DNA of 64,000 bases from Pyruvatibacter mobilis (GCF_012848855.1 NZ_CP051630.1:3141501-3205500); one strand, 5' to 3'. Positions 8,245 through 19,817 are shown, counted from the first letter of the stretch. Numbers and translations are program-made. Notes: a model not told the origin generated them from the letters alone.

Positions 8245-9165
8245 ATGCCACAGCTTGTAAGCCTGCCTGCGGATGCCCCGCAGGACGAGATTGCCGACAT
8301 CATCGCCCGCGACGGGGCGCTGATCCTCACCGGCGCCCTGGATGATGCGTTGCTGTCGCAGGTGCGGGCAGAGACACAGCCTTTGATGGACCGGTCCGCG
8401 AAGGGGCTTGATGATTTCACGGGCCGCAACACCACGCGCACCGGCGCGCTTGTTGCCCGCTCTCCGGCCTGCCGGGAGGTGGTGATGAATGACTCGGTGC
8501 TGACGGCGGCCAACCGTTTCCTTGCGCCCTATTGCGACCGTATCCAGCTGCATCTCACCCAGCTCATTCGCCTGCTGCCGGGGCAGGGCAAACAGTTGCT
8601 GCATCGCGACAAGCTGGCCTGGGGCGGCTACCTGCCGGATATCGAACCCCAGTTCAACACGATCTGGGCCCTGACGGATTTCACCGAGGAAAATGGGGCG
8701 ACCCAGGTCGTGCCCGGCAGCCAGCATTGGGAAGAAGGCCGCGAGGCTGATCCGTCCGAGGTCTGCCAGGCCGTGATGCCGGCAGGCTCCGTTCTTCTTT
8801 ATTCGGGCTCGGTCATTCACGGGGGCGGGCAGAACCGCTCCGATGCGCCGCGCGTGGGCATGAACCTGACCTATTGCCTGGGCTGGCTGCGGACGGAAGA
8901 AAACCAGTATCTGTCCTGCCCGCCGGAGGTCGCAAAGACACTGGATCCTGCATTGCAGGAGCTGCTGGGCTACACCATGGGGTCTTATGCGCTGGGCTAT
9001 TTCAGCCCGCCGGAACCCAGTCCGGACATTCCCGATACCGCGCCGCCGGAACTGGCCCTGGGCCGTCTGCCACGCGAAGCCCCCACCGCCAAGAAGATCG
9101 CAGAGACGGCGGGCGATACGGTTGGCTCCTTCGTGGCAACCGAGGGCACTTCACCATCCGCCTGA
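8245..9165 (+). CDS. Phytanoyl-CoA dioxygenase (PhyH) family protein
   Basis: A 306-residue member of the non-haem Fe(II)/2-oxoglutarate oxygenases. The metal-binding facial triad is visible as LLHRDKLAW (His-x-Asp) and the distal histidine in SGSVIHGGGQNRS, followed by APRVGMNLTY, which supplies the 2-oxoglutarate-binding arginine. Start ATG has GGGAGGAA eight bases upstream; a TTG two codons earlier is less likely. It is translated with the preceding tetR. The substrate is unknown; hydroxylation of an aliphatic acid or CoA ester is the family norm but not shown here. Confidence 0.88.
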   Translation: MPQLVSLPADAPQDEIADIIARDGALILTGALDDALLSQVRAETQPLMDRSAKGLDDFTGRNTTRTGALVARSPACREVVMNDSVLTAANRFLAPYCDRIQLHLTQLIRLLPGQGKQLLHRDKLAWGGYLPDIEPQFNTIWALTDFTEENGATQVVPGSQHWEEGREADPSEVCQAVMPAGSVLLYSGSVIHGGGQNRSDAPRVGMNLTYCLGWLRTEENQYLSCPPEVAKTLDPALQELLGYTMGSYALGYFSPPEPSPDIPDTAPPELALGRLPREAPTAKKIAETAGDTVGSFVATEGTSPSA

Positions 9166-9175
9166 TACCCCACAG

Positions 9176-9210
9176 CACACCCATCCTTCCCCATACGGAG
9201 GATGGGTGTG
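9176..9210 (+). terminator. Intrinsic terminator after phyH
   Basis: A 12-bp stem CACACCCATCCT/AGGATGGGTGTG (9176-9187 with 9199-9210), followed by TTGCGTT, lies ten bases after the phyH stop and separates it from the transporter-kinase gene. Confidence 0.8.
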
Positions 9211-9289
9211 TTGCGTTGCGGCAAAATTAACCTTCTTCCCCCACGCTTCGTCGCTGAATTTCTGTCAGTGCGTGGTGGAAGAGTTGGGT

Positions 9290-11434
<2,145 letters not shown>

Positions 11435-11450
11435 TCGAACAGCCTTGGTG

Positions 11451-12272
11451 TCAGCGCGCGGGCGCGATGATGGCGTAACGGCCCGCCGCAAGAGGCAGGT
11501 CGCGACTGCCCGTCACGCGCGCCTCGGCAATCAGCGACGCCACCATGGTGATCGCCGCCTCCAAGGCCTGCTGCACGGATTGGCCATTGAGCCGGTGACC
11601 GAGATAGGACGCCGCCGCCACGTCGCCCACACCGTTGGGCGCGTTCTCCACATGCAGGTTTTCCGTCACGTGGCGTCCGTCCGCCGTCACCGCGATCGTG
11701 CCGATATGGCCGGCCTGCGCCGCGGGTGTCGAGGTGACGATGACCTCGGCGGTGCCGAGGCTGCGGGCGGCTGCCTCGATGGCGTCGATGTCGTCGAGCT
11801 GTCGCACATCCTCACGTCCGGTCAGATGTGACAGCTCGAACAGGTTGGGCGTCAGGATCGTTGCCATGGGGGCCAGGTCGCGCGCCACGGCGTGGGCCAC
11901 GTCCTCCGCCACATAGAGGGAGCCCTGGTCCCCCATGATCGGGTCCACGAGGATGGTGATGTCCGGGTGCCGATGCCGGATGCCTGTAAGGATGGAGGCG
12001 GCTGCATCCACCTGGTCCGGGTCGGTGAAGTAGCCGGTGCTCACCGCCGTCAGTCCCGACAGCCAGCCCCCGTCTTCAAGGCTTGCGGCCATGGCCCTGA
12101 GATCCGCTGCCGGGGTTGCCCGGCGCATGGGGGCACCGTGGCCCGGATGGTGCGATAGCAACACCGTGGGCAGGGCCCAGACCTCATGGCCAAGCATCTG
12201 CAGCACCGGCTGGGCGGCCGAGTTGCCCACATGGCCGGCAACAACCTGGGAAGAAATGGCGAGAACGGTCAT
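11451..12272 (-). CDS. pdxY: Pyridoxal/pyridoxamine kinase
   Basis: A 273-residue ribokinase-fold enzyme that phosphorylates B6 vitamers at the 5' position for salvage. Family signatures are SSQVVAGHVGNSAA at the N-terminus, STGYFTDPDQV, ILVDPIMGDQGSLYV, TPNLFELSHLTG and the catalytic aspartate in NGVGDVAAASYLG (normally GTGD). It is transcribed convergently with the Amt-kinase gene and divergently from the lyase gene. PdxK cannot be fully excluded, but the overall pattern is PdxY-like. Confidence 0.88.
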   Translation of the reverse strand: MTVLAISSQVVAGHVGNSAAQPVLQMLGHEVWALPTVLLSHHPGHGAPMRRATPAADLRAMAASLEDGGWLSGLTAVSTGYFTDPDQVDAAASILTGIRHRHPDITILVDPIMGDQGSLYVAEDVAHAVARDLAPMATILTPNLFELSHLTGREDVRQLDDIDAIEAAARSLGTAEVIVTSTPAAQAGHIGTIAVTADGRHVTENLHVENAPNGVGDVAAASYLGHRLNGQSVQQALEAAITMVASLIAEARVTGSRDLPLAAGRYAIIAPAR

Positions 12273-12435
12273 GGGGGCGTTTCCGGAGCGTCGGCGGTTC
12301 TTTTTGCTGGCGATCGTCGGGCGGGACAGGGCCGCAAGCGGGTGGGTCCTGAGATCAGCTGTGTGATTTGTCGGCGGGCGCAGTTGGCCGCGGCCAGCAG
12401 GTGCGCCATAAGACTGGCAAAGCTAAAGCGCAACT

Positions 12436-13335
12436 GTGAAGCGGATGAGACAGATGTTACCCCAGTTCGATGCAGGCCGCCCGCGCCGTTCCGTCCTCTA
12501 CATGCCCGGCGCCAATGCGCGTGCACTGGAAAAGGCCCGCACGCTGGACGCGGACGCGCTCATTCTCGATCTGGAAGATGCGGTCGCGCCGGACGCCAAG
12601 GAGGACGCCCGAGCGCAGGTCGTCGCTGCGGTCAAGCAGGGCGGCTATGGCCCGCGCGAGGTTATCGTGCGGGTCAATGGGCTCGATACGCCCTGGGGCG
12701 CGGAAGACCTTGCTGCCGTCAGCGGCATCGGTGCCGACGGTGTGCTGATCCCCAAGGTCAACGGGCCGGGCGACCTTGATGCGGCGGCACAGCTTCTTAC
12801 CGACGAGCCATTGTGGGCGATGATGGAAACGCCGGCGGCCGTGTTTGCCGCGCAGGAGATCGCGCAGCATCCGCTGCTCTGCGTCATGGTGATGGGCACC
12901 AATGATCTGGTGAAGGAGCTTAAGGCCGCCCGGGTGCCGGGGCGGGCACCGCTCGTCACGGCGCTGCAGATGTCGTTGCTGGCCGCTCGTGGCGCCGGGC
13001 GCATCGCCATTGACGGGGTGTTTAACGGCATCAAGGACGAGGCGGGTTTCCGGGATGAATGTGCGCAGGGCCGTGACTTCGGCTTTGACGGTAAAACGCT
13101 GATCCACCCCTCGCAGATTGCACCCTGCAACGAGATATTCGCCCCGGATGCTGAAGCAGTCGCCGAAGCGCGCGAGATCATTGCCGCGTTCGATGCGCCC
13201 GAGGCCAAGGGCAAGGGTGTCATCACCGTCGGCGGCAAGATGGTGGAGCTTCTGCATGCGGAAGAAGCCCGGCGGCTTGTTGCTGTGGCAGATGCAATTG
13301 CCGCCAAGGATGCATCAAGCGAGGCTGCATCATGA
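12436..13335 (+). CDS. CitE-like CoA ester lyase, probable malyl-CoA lyase/thioesterase
   Basis: A HpcH/HpaI-CitE fold protein of up to 299 residues. RSVLYMPGANARALEKA, LILDLEDAVAPDAKEDAR (metal/CoA region), VNGLDTPWG and MMETPAAVF with the metal-binding glutamate are all present. It overlaps the mesaconyl-CoA hydratase gene by ATGA, so the two are translationally coupled. In the ethylmalonyl-CoA pathway such lyases cleave beta-methylmalyl-CoA to glyoxylate and propionyl-CoA (Mcl1) or hydrolyse malyl-CoA (Mcl2); sequence alone does not decide between them. Start is uncertain: GTG 12436, ATG 12445 or ATG 12454, none with a good ribosome binding site. Confidence 0.85.
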   Translation: MKRMRQMLPQFDAGRPRRSVLYMPGANARALEKARTLDADALILDLEDAVAPDAKEDARAQVVAAVKQGGYGPREVIVRVNGLDTPWGAEDLAAVSGIGADGVLIPKVNGPGDLDAAAQLLTDEPLWAMMETPAAVFAAQEIAQHPLLCVMVMGTNDLVKELKAARVPGRAPLVTALQMSLLAARGAGRIAIDGVFNGIKDEAGFRDECAQGRDFGFDGKTLIHPSQIAPCNEIFAPDAEAVAEAREIIAAFDAPEAKGKGVITVGGKMVELLHAEEARRLVAVADAIAAKDASSEAAS

Positions 13336-14375
13336 GTGGACAGAAATCATCCTCCGGCAATTTCTTGGAAGACTTCGCGCCCGGGCAGGTCCTGACGCAC
13401 GCCACGCCCCGCACGGTGACGCAGGGCGATGTAGCGCTTTACACGGCGCTCTACGGGTCACGCTTTGCGCTGCAATCGTCGGCTGAGTTCGCCCGCCAGT
13501 GCGGGTTGCACGCAGCGCCGGTGGATGACTGGTTGGTCTTCCATCTCGTCTTCGGCAAGACGGTGCCGGACATCTCGCTCAATGCAGTTGCCAATCTCGG
13601 CTATGCGGATGGCCGTTTCGGCGTGCCTGTCTATCCCGGCGACACGCTGCGGGCCGTCTCTGACGTCATCGGCATCAAAGAAAACTCCAACGGCAAGACT
13701 GGCGTTGTGTATGTGCGCACGCGCGGCCTCAACCAGAACGGCCAGGAAGTGCTCTCCTATGTGCGCTGGGTGATGGTCCGCAAGCGCGACGCGGCCTCGG
13801 TGATTGAGGGGCATGTGCCGCCGGAACTGCCGGACCACGTGCCTGCAGACGCGCTGGATGCTGCCGCGGTGCCGAAGATGACCGGCTTCGACTTTGCTGC
13901 CAGCGGCGAGCCGTATCGCTGGGATGAGTATGCCGTGGGCGAGACAATCGACCATATGGACGGCATGACGGTGGAAGAGGCCGAGCACCAGCTGGCAACG
14001 CGGCTTTATCAGAACACCGCGCGCGTCCACTTCAATCAGTATACGGAAGGCGCGGGCCGGTTCGGGCGGCGGCTGATTTATGGCGGTCATGTCATCAGCC
14101 TGGCGCGGGCCCTGTCGTTCAACGGGCTGGCCAATGCCGTGAAGGTCGTCGGTCTCAATGGCGGCCGCCATGTGGCGCCGCTGTTTGCGGGCGACACGGT
14201 CTATGCGTGGAGTGAGGTTCTCGACAAGGCGGCGTTGCCGGGCCGGGACGATGCAGGCCTCCTGCGCCTGAGGATGATCGCGACCAAGGATCTGCCTTGC
14301 GCGGACCATCCTCTGCCGGATGAGGCAGAGGGCGTGATCCTCGACCTCGACATGTGGGTGGCAGTGCCGCGCTAG
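13332..14375 (+). CDS. mch: Mesaconyl-CoA hydratase (2-methylfumaryl-CoA hydratase)
   Basis: A 347-residue double-hotdog MaoC-type protein. The N-terminal half contains DFAPGQVLTHATPRTVTQGD and the C-terminal half FNQYTEGAGRFGRRLIYGGH, the length and arrangement of the double-domain mesaconyl-CoA hydratases that make beta-methylmalyl-CoA in the ethylmalonyl-CoA pathway. Its ATG overlaps the stop of the CoA ester lyase that would act next, which supports this assignment. The other pathway genes (crotonyl-CoA carboxylase/reductase, ethylmalonyl-CoA mutase) are not in the window. Confidence 0.85.
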   Translation: MSGQKSSSGNFLEDFAPGQVLTHATPRTVTQGDVALYTALYGSRFALQSSAEFARQCGLHAAPVDDWLVFHLVFGKTVPDISLNAVANLGYADGRFGVPVYPGDTLRAVSDVIGIKENSNGKTGVVYVRTRGLNQNGQEVLSYVRWVMVRKRDAASVIEGHVPPELPDHVPADALDAAAVPKMTGFDFAASGEPYRWDEYAVGETIDHMDGMTVEEAEHQLATRLYQNTARVHFNQYTEGAGRFGRRLIYGGHVISLARALSFNGLANAVKVVGLNGGRHVAPLFAGDTVYAWSEVLDKAALPGRDDAGLLRLRMIATKDLPCADHPLPDEAEGVILDLDMWVAVPR

Positions 14376-14385
14376 CCGCAGACAT

Positions 14386-14868
14386 TTACGGATAGAGATA
14401 GCTGATCGTCGCCAGTGCCACGGCGACGAGTTTTTCTTCCGTGCCGGTGATGCAGCTCACCCTTGCCTCGGTCACGCTCTGGCTGCGGCCGGCGCGGATG
14501 ATTGTGGCGCGTGAAACGGCCGTGTGGCCGACGGCAGGGCGCAGGATGTTGATTTTGTATTCAGCAGTGACCGCGCCCAGAGCCCCCTCCGGGCGCATGG
14601 TGCCGGCAACAGCGGCGCAGGCATTATCGGCGAGGTAGCCGATGACGCCGCCATGGATGAACCCGTTCTGCTGGCTCAGGTCCTGGCGGTTGTCGATGGC
14701 AAGGGTGAGAGTGCCCGCACTGATCTCGGTGATGCGGGTGCCCAGCAGCCGGGTGAAGGGCTGGCCGAGCACGGCGTCGGCCACCCGGCGCAGTTCACCG
14801 TCCAGTTTTTCGGTATCGATGGGGGCGAGAGGTGACGCGTCATGCGCAGGGGTGGCGGCAGGAGACAT
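14386..14868 (-). CDS. PaaI-type hotdog thioesterase
   Basis: A 160-residue protein with a hotdog thioesterase domain: NRQDLSQQNGFIHGGVIGYL followed by ADNACAAVAG is the PaaI/DUF4442-like active-site helix region (HGG). A strand pattern AEYKINILRPAVG follows. ATG 14868 is chosen over a GTG 15 codons upstream because the extra residues are unlike the family. It converges on mch with a ten-base gap. It probably hydrolyses an acyl-CoA; the substrate is unknown. Confidence 0.82.
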   Translation of the reverse strand: MSPAATPAHDASPLAPIDTEKLDGELRRVADAVLGQPFTRLLGTRITEISAGTLTLAIDNRQDLSQQNGFIHGGVIGYLADNACAAVAGTMRPEGALGAVTAEYKINILRPAVGHTAVSRATIIRAGRSQSVTEARVSCITGTEEKLVAVALATISYLYP

Positions 14869-15012
14869 GGGCTGATCCGTGAAACTGGCGGTGGATGACC
14901 CGGCCAGCCTCACCGCGGCACACCAAGCCGCTCAATCCGCCGCAGGCGCAAAACGGATTGCGGCGCCAACCGGGGATCGGTTGACGCCGCGTCTTGCTGG
15001 TTTTCCCGGGTC

Positions 15013-15030
15013 ACGCAACCCGGGTTGCGT
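15013..15030 (-). terminator. Perfect 18-bp palindrome, possible terminator
   Basis: ACGCAACCCGGGTTGCGT is a perfect inverted repeat 12 bases after the stop of the minus-strand secreted protein gene. It is preceded by a second CCCGGGT. There is no T-run, so it may instead be a protein-binding site. Confidence 0.45.
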
Positions 15031-15041
15031 TTGCGCCTCTG

Positions 15042-15524
15042 CTAGCGGAACAGGCCCAGTTCCGGTCCTGTCAGCGTCCGCATCTGGCCTTCTTCCTCAA
15101 TGGTCACCACGGCGGGTGTCAGCGGGAAGCCGCCTTCGGGGGCTTCTGCGAAGGAGCAGGTGATCTTGCCGGTCAATACGGCGCCGTCCGGCGGCCCGGG
15201 CGGCAGCACGCGTTCGTAGGGCATTGCGATGTCCAGCGTGCTGATGAATTCGTCGCCATAGCGCTTGTCTTCAAAATAGCTCTGCTTGGCGCCGCGGATA
15301 ATCAGCGCTTCATCCGGGTCTGCCCCTTCCGGCACGCCGAACAGGCCTTCGAAGCCCTGCTGGCAGACCTTGACGTGGGGAACCGACAGGGTGGTGAGGC
15401 TCGGGTCGAGCTCGATATTGCGGGCCGGGGTCTGGGCGGCGGCGGGGAGGGCCGCTGCACCGGCGATCACCAGGGCAAGCGCGCCCGGGATCGTGGAGGC
15501 TTTGAGTGTCGCGTGCGTTTTCAC
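15042..15524 (-). CDS. Secreted protein of unknown function
   Basis: With a GTG start at 15524 the protein has 160 residues and a clean Sec signal peptide (TIPGALALVIAGAAALPAAA, cleavage after AAAQ or close by). The longer ATG frame would give an implausible 40-residue N-region. The mature part contains two cysteines (VKVCQQGFEG and GKITCSFAEAP) that may form a disulfide. I do not recognise the family. It is divergent from sdhC. Confidence 0.65.
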   Translation of the reverse strand: MKTHATLKASTIPGALALVIAGAAALPAAAQTPARNIELDPSLTTLSVPHVKVCQQGFEGLFGVPEGADPDEALIIRGAKQSYFEDKRYGDEFISTLDIAMPYERVLPPGPPDGAVLTGKITCSFAEAPEGGFPLTPAVVTIEEEGQMRTLTGPELGLFR

Positions 15525-15831
15525 GGGGAAATCCGTCCTTGAAACTGCGTCGAAACGGGGTGGCACATGCCAGCACGACCGATGCTGGCCGCGCTTCATG
15601 TCGGAATAATGGTGAAGGTGCCGCGACGGTTTCTTGTTCCCGCCGGCACGGCCTTTATTCGACCGGCACGGGGTGCGCCCTGTCCCATTGCCGCCTGCGG
15701 TGATCGCCCTAGCTCGGGGGATGACGGAAAATTGGAAGTCTGCCGTTTGCCACGCGCGGTAACCCGCGATAAGTAAGCGCAGCATTAGGGTTCTCCCTTG
15801 AAAATATACGGTTACTGAGAGGCATTCGCAA
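15525..15831 (+). other. Divergent intergenic region upstream of sdhC
   Basis: About 300 bases without a convincing gene. It should carry the sdh promoter; the A+T-rich stretch TTGAAAATATACGG (15799 on) is the best -10 area, but no good -35 element lies 17 bases before it. CCGGCACGG occurs twice, about 20 bases apart, near 15650-15670. GAGAGG near 15818 serves as the sdhC ribosome binding site. Confidence 0.4.
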
Positions 15832-16245
15832 ATGGCTGATACGCAGGTAGAGGCAGCGCTTCGAGAGCGGCCCATGTCGCCGCATCTGCAGATTTACTCG
15901 CCGCTGATCTCAATGGTGATGTCCATCGTTCACCGCATTACCGGCGCGGCCCTGTTCTTCGGCACTCTTATTCTTGCCTGGTGGCTGGCGGCTGCCGCCA
16001 TCGGCCCGGAGGCCTATGCGCAGTTCATGAGCATTGCCGACAGCCTGATCGGCCGTCTCGTGCTGTTCGGCTATACCTGGGCGCTGATCCACCACATGCT
16101 GGGCGGCCTGCGTCACTTCATTTGGGATGCGGGCAAGGGCTTCAATCTCGGCACCGTTGATCTCATGGCCTGGGGCACGCTGATCCTGTCGGTTAGTGCC
16201 ACGCTTGCCATCTGGTTCGCCACTTTCCGCATGATGGGGGCCTAA
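15832..16245 (+). CDS. sdhC: Succinate dehydrogenase cytochrome b556 subunit
   Basis: A 137-residue membrane anchor of complex II. RPMSPHLQIYSPLISMVMSI with SIVHRITGA is the classic SdhC start (quinone-site Ser/Arg), and three transmembrane helices follow. LIHHMLGGLRHFIWD includes the haem b ligand histidine. It is the first gene of sdhCDAB and is separated from sdhD by three bases. Confidence 0.96.
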   Translation: MADTQVEAALRERPMSPHLQIYSPLISMVMSIVHRITGAALFFGTLILAWWLAAAAIGPEAYAQFMSIADSLIGRLVLFGYTWALIHHMLGGLRHFIWDAGKGFNLGTVDLMAWGTLILSVSATLAIWFATFRMMGA

Positions 16246-16248
16246 GAC

Positions 16249-16644
16249 ATGACCTCTTCCAATACCGATCTGCGTACGCCGCGCGCCAAGGTGCGCGGTC
16301 TGGGCTCCGCCAAGGACGGCACGGGCCATTTCATCGCCCAGCGGGTGACGGCGGTGGCCATGGTGCCGCTCGGCCTTGCCCTGATCGCGGCGATCATTTC
16401 TCAGCTCGGCGCCGGGCATGACAGCTTCAAGGCCTTCATCGGCAATCCGCTGGTTGCCGTCGGCTTCCTGCTGCTCATCTTCACCGGCACCTATCACATG
16501 CGCCTGGGTATGCAGGTCATCATCGAGGACTATGTCCATGGTGAAGGCCGGAAGATGCTGTCGCTGCTGGCGAACACGTTCTTTGCAATTGTCATCGCGG
16601 CCGTTGCGGGCTTCTCGGTTCTGAAGCTGGCGCTCGGCGCCTGA
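16249..16644 (+). CDS. sdhD: Succinate dehydrogenase hydrophobic membrane anchor
   Basis: A 131-residue three-helix membrane protein. AKVRGLGSAKDGTGHFIAQR precedes helix 1, and TYHMRLGMQVIIEDYVHGEG between helices 2 and 3 is the conserved alphaproteobacterial SdhD signature with the quinone/haem-site histidine. It pairs with SdhC to anchor SdhAB and deliver electrons to ubiquinone. Spacing to sdhA is 33 bases, containing AGAGGAAA. Confidence 0.95.
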   Translation: MTSSNTDLRTPRAKVRGLGSAKDGTGHFIAQRVTAVAMVPLGLALIAAIISQLGAGHDSFKAFIGNPLVAVGFLLLIFTGTYHMRLGMQVIIEDYVHGEGRKMLSLLANTFFAIVIAAVAGFSVLKLALGA

Positions 16645-16677
16645 GGCAATCCGGCTGCGTAGAGGAAAATTGAACTC

Positions 16678-18471
16678 ATGACCACGAACGGATCCTACGA
16701 GATCATCGACCACACCTTCGATGTGGTGGTTGTCGGCGCCGGCGGCTCCGGCCTGCGCGCCACGCTGGGCTGCGCGGAAGCCGGCCTGCGGACGGCCTGC
16801 ATCTCCAAGGTGTTTCCCACCCGCTCCCACACGGTGGCAGCGCAGGGCGGCATCTCCGCCTCGCTCGGCAATATGGGCGATGATGACTGGCGCTGGCACA
16901 TGTACGACACCGTCAAGGGGTCGGACTGGCTGGGCGACCAGGACGCGATTGAATATCTGTGCCGCAATGCGCCGGAAGCCGTTTATGAGCTCGAGCATTT
17001 CGGCGTGCCGTTCTCGCGCACCGAGGAAGGCAAGATCTATCAGCGTCCGTTTGGCGGCATGACCACCAATTACGGTGAAGGCATCGCCCAGCGCACCTGC
17101 GCGGCGGCTGACCGTACGGGCCATGCGATCCTGCATACGCTGTACGGCCAGGCCGTGCGCCACAACGCGGAATTCTTCATCGAGTATTTCGTGCTCGACC
17201 TGATCATGGTCGATGGCCGCTGCGCCGGTGTGATGGTCCTCAACATGGATGACGGCACCATTCACCGCTTCCAGGCCAACATGGTGATCCTCGCCACGGG
17301 CGGCTATGGCCGCACCTATTTCTCCTGCACCTCCGCGCATACCTGCACGGGTGACGGTAACGCCATGGTGCTGCGTGCCGGCCTGCCGCTGCAGGACATG
17401 GAGTTCGTGCAGTTCCACCCGACCGGCATTTACGGATCAGGCTGCCTGATTACCGAAGGCTCGCGCGGTGAGGGCGGTTACCTCACCAACTCCGAAGGCG
17501 AGCGCTTCATGGAGCGGTATGCGCCGTCGGCCAAGGACCTTGCCTCGCGCGACGTGGTATCGCGCTCCATGAGCATGGAAATCCGCGAAGGTCGCGGTGT
17601 GGGCGCGGAAGGGGATCACATCTTCCTGCATCTCGACCATCTGGATCCGAAGATCCTGGCCGAGCGCCTGCCAGGCATTTCCGAAAGCGCCCGCATCTTC
17701 GCCGGTGTGGACGTGACCAAGGAGCCGATCCCGGTGCTGCCGACGGTGCACTACAATATGGGCGGCATCCCGACCAATTATCACGGTGAGGTTGTTGCGC
17801 CGAAGGACGGTGACCCGGATGCCGTGGTGCCGGGCCTGATGGCCATTGGCGAAGCGGCCTGCGTGTCGGTGCATGGTGCCAACCGTCTCGGCTCCAACTC
17901 GCTGATCGACCTTGTGGTGTTCGGGCGCGCTTCGGGTCTGCGCTGCGCGGAAATTCTCACCCCGGGTGAGCGCCAGCGTGAGTTGCCGGCGGATGCTGGC
18001 CAGAATGCGCTCGCCCGCCTCGATCACTTCCGCCATGCCTCGGGCGGCACGCCGACCGCCGAGCTGCGTCTCAAGATGCAGAAGAGCATGCAGACCAATT
18101 GTGCGGTGTTCCGTACCGGTGAAACGCTGGACGAAGGCGTGTCACAGATCGCCGACGTCTATTCCGGCCTGCCGGACATCAAGGTCGAGGACCGGTCGAT
18201 GATCTGGAACTCGGACCTGATCGAGACCCTGGAATTCGACAACCTCATTTCCCAGGCTGCCGTCACCATGAACTCTGCTGCCAACCGCAAGGAAAGCCGC
18301 GGCGGTCATGCGCGTGAGGACTTCCCTGACCGCAATGACGACGAGTGGATGAAGCACACGCTGGCCTGGGTGGACGAAAAGGGCAATGTGTCCCTCGATT
18401 ACCGCCCGGTGCACAGCTACACGATGAGCAACGATGTCGAATACATCGCGCCCAAGGCGCGCGTGTATTGA
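16678..18471 (+). CDS. sdhA: Succinate dehydrogenase flavoprotein subunit
   Basis: The 597-residue catalytic subunit that oxidises succinate to fumarate. The FAD-binding [15 protein letters not shown], the flavinylation histidine in [12 protein letters not shown], the [15 protein letters not shown] active-site region, [13 protein letters not shown], and [19 protein letters not shown] are all intact. It lies third in sdhCDAB and the length is standard. A long antisense open frame over its first half is composition-driven and not a gene. Confidence 0.99.
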   Translation: MTTNGSYEIIDHTFDVVVVGAGGSGLRATLGCAEAGLRTACISKVFPTRSHTVAAQGGISASLGNMGDDDWRWHMYDTVKGSDWLGDQDAIEYLCRNAPEAVYELEHFGVPFSRTEEGKIYQRPFGGMTTNYGEGIAQRTCAAADRTGHAILHTLYGQAVRHNAEFFIEYFVLDLIMVDGRCAGVMVLNMDDGTIHRFQANMVILATGGYGRTYFSCTSAHTCTGDGNAMVLRAGLPLQDMEFVQFHPTGIYGSGCLITEGSRGEGGYLTNSEGERFMERYAPSAKDLASRDVVSRSMSMEIREGRGVGAEGDHIFLHLDHLDPKILAERLPGISESARIFAGVDVTKEPIPVLPTVHYNMGGIPTNYHGEVVAPKDGDPDAVVPGLMAIGEAACVSVHGANRLGSNSLIDLVVFGRASGLRCAEILTPGERQRELPADAGQNALARLDHFRHASGGTPTAELRLKMQKSMQTNCAVFRTGETLDEGVSQIADVYSGLPDIKVEDRSMIWNSDLIETLEFDNLISQAAVTMNSAANRKESRGGHAREDFPDRNDDEWMKHTLAWVDEKGNVSLDYRPVHSYTMSNDVEYIAPKARVY

Positions 18472-18496
18472 GCGTTAAAGGGACTGGAACAGAAAA

Positions 18497-19279
18497 ATGG
18501 TCGAACTGACGCTGCCGCGTAACTCCAAGATTTCCGGTAAGGGCAAGACGTTCAAGGCACCCAAGGGCGCCAAGAAGGTCAAGACCTTCAAGATCTATCG
18601 CTGGTCGCCGGATGATGATCAGAACCCGCGCGTGGACACCTACCAGGTGGACCTCGACAGCTGCGGGCCGATGGTTCTGGACGCGCTCATCAAGATCAAG
18701 AACGAGGTGGACTCCACGCTCACCTTCCGCCGCTCCTGCCGCGAAGGCATATGCGGGTCCTGCGCGATGAACATCGACGGCACCAACACGCTGGCCTGCA
18801 CCAAGGCCATCGACGACGTGAAGGGCACGGTGGCGATCTACCCGCTGCCGCACATGAAGGTGGTGAAGGACCTGGTGCCGGACCTCACCAATTTCTACGC
18901 CCAGCACGCCTCCATCGAGCCCTATCTCAAGACCGATACGCCGGCCCCTGAAAAGGAATGGAAGCAGAGCCGCGAGGACCGCGAAAAGCTCGACGGTCTT
19001 TACGAGTGCATCCTGTGCGCCTGCTGCTCCACGTCCTGCCCCAGCTACTGGTGGAACCAGGACCGTTATCTTGGCCCCGCCGCGCTGCTGCAGGCCTATC
19101 GCTGGCTGGCTGACAGCCGCGACGAGGCCACGGGCGAACGGCTCGACAATCTGGAAGACCCGTTCCGGCTCTATCGCTGCCACACCATCATGAACTGCGC
19201 CAAGGCCTGCCCGAAGGGCCTGTCGCCTGCCAAGGCGATCGCAGAGATCAAGAAGATGATGGTGGAACGTCAGGTCTGA
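18497..19279 (+). CDS. sdhB: Succinate dehydrogenase iron-sulfur subunit
   Basis: The 260-residue electron-transfer subunit of complex II. It carries three clusters: the [2Fe-2S] ferredoxin-type motif [20 protein letters not shown], the [4Fe-4S] motif [16 protein letters not shown], and the [3Fe-4S] site [17 protein letters not shown]. It is last in the operon and is followed by a strong terminator. Confidence 0.99.
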   Translation: MVELTLPRNSKISGKGKTFKAPKGAKKVKTFKIYRWSPDDDQNPRVDTYQVDLDSCGPMVLDALIKIKNEVDSTLTFRRSCREGICGSCAMNIDGTNTLACTKAIDDVKGTVAIYPLPHMKVVKDLVPDLTNFYAQHASIEPYLKTDTPAPEKEWKQSREDREKLDGLYECILCACCSTSCPSYWWNQDRYLGPAALLQAYRWLADSRDEATGERLDNLEDPFRLYRCHTIMNCAKACPKGLSPAKAIAEIKKMMVERQV

Positions 19280-19326
19280 CCCGTCAGCGTCTGACCTGTC
19301 CATCTCTGGACGGCCGACACATCACG

Positions 19327-19363
19327 CCGCTGTCCCCGGTTTCCGGGGGCAGCGGTTTTTTTT
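19327..19363 (+). terminator. Intrinsic terminator of sdhCDAB
   Basis: A 13-bp stem CCGCTGTCCCCGG/CCGGGGGCAGCGG (one T-G wobble) with a TTT loop and eight T residues closes the sdh operon. Confidence 0.96.
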
Positions 19364-19454
19364 GTCGGCAGCATCCCCGCCCGTCGACCCGGTCCGGCGA
19401 CCCTGTGCTGGGCCCATGTGTTATCGTCAGGGCCATCCGATTGGGAGGTGCCCC

Positions 19455-19817
19455 ATGACCATTACTCAGCTTCATCATGTGCAGCTTGCCATGCCCGCCG
19501 GGGGCGAGGAGGCGGCGCGGCTCTTTTACGGGCAGTTGCTCAGCTTGCCCGAGGTGCCGAAACCCCGGGAGCTTGCAAAGCGGGGCGGCTGCTGGTTCGA
19601 GCAGGGCGACATCCGCATCCATATGGGTGTCGAGGCAGAGTTCCGGCCCGCAAGAAAGGCCCACCCGGCCTTTCAGGTCAGTGACATCGACGCCGTTCGC
19701 GCCTGCATGCTTGCAGCCGGAATCGAGGTGAAAGACGATGACGCACTTGAAGGCTTTCGCCGCTTTTTCGTGGCAGATCCGTTCGGCAACCGCATAGAAA
19801 TCCTGCAGCCGCTCTAG
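19455..19817 (+). CDS. Glyoxalase/VOC-family protein
   Basis: A 120-residue single-domain vicinal-oxygen-chelate protein. LHHVQLAMPAGGEEAARLFY supplies the first beta-strand with a candidate metal histidine, HPAFQVSDIDAVRACMLAAG opens the second module, and FFVADPFGNRIEILQPL ends it with a candidate metal glutamate. ATG 19455 has GGGAGGTG upstream; the longer open frame crosses the sdh terminator region. Substrate unknown. Confidence 0.85.
   Translation: MTITQLHHVQLAMPAGGEEAARLFYGQLLSLPEVPKPRELAKRGGCWFEQGDIRIHMGVEAEFRPARKAHPAFQVSDIDAVRACMLAAGIEVKDDDALEGFRRFFVADPFGNRIEILQPL

Noticed and set aside
15910-17418. 502-codon open frame antisense to sdhC, sdhD and sdhA
   Set aside because: It mirrors the codon phase of conserved genes in a GC-rich genome, has low-complexity His/Arg-rich translation and no family resemblance.
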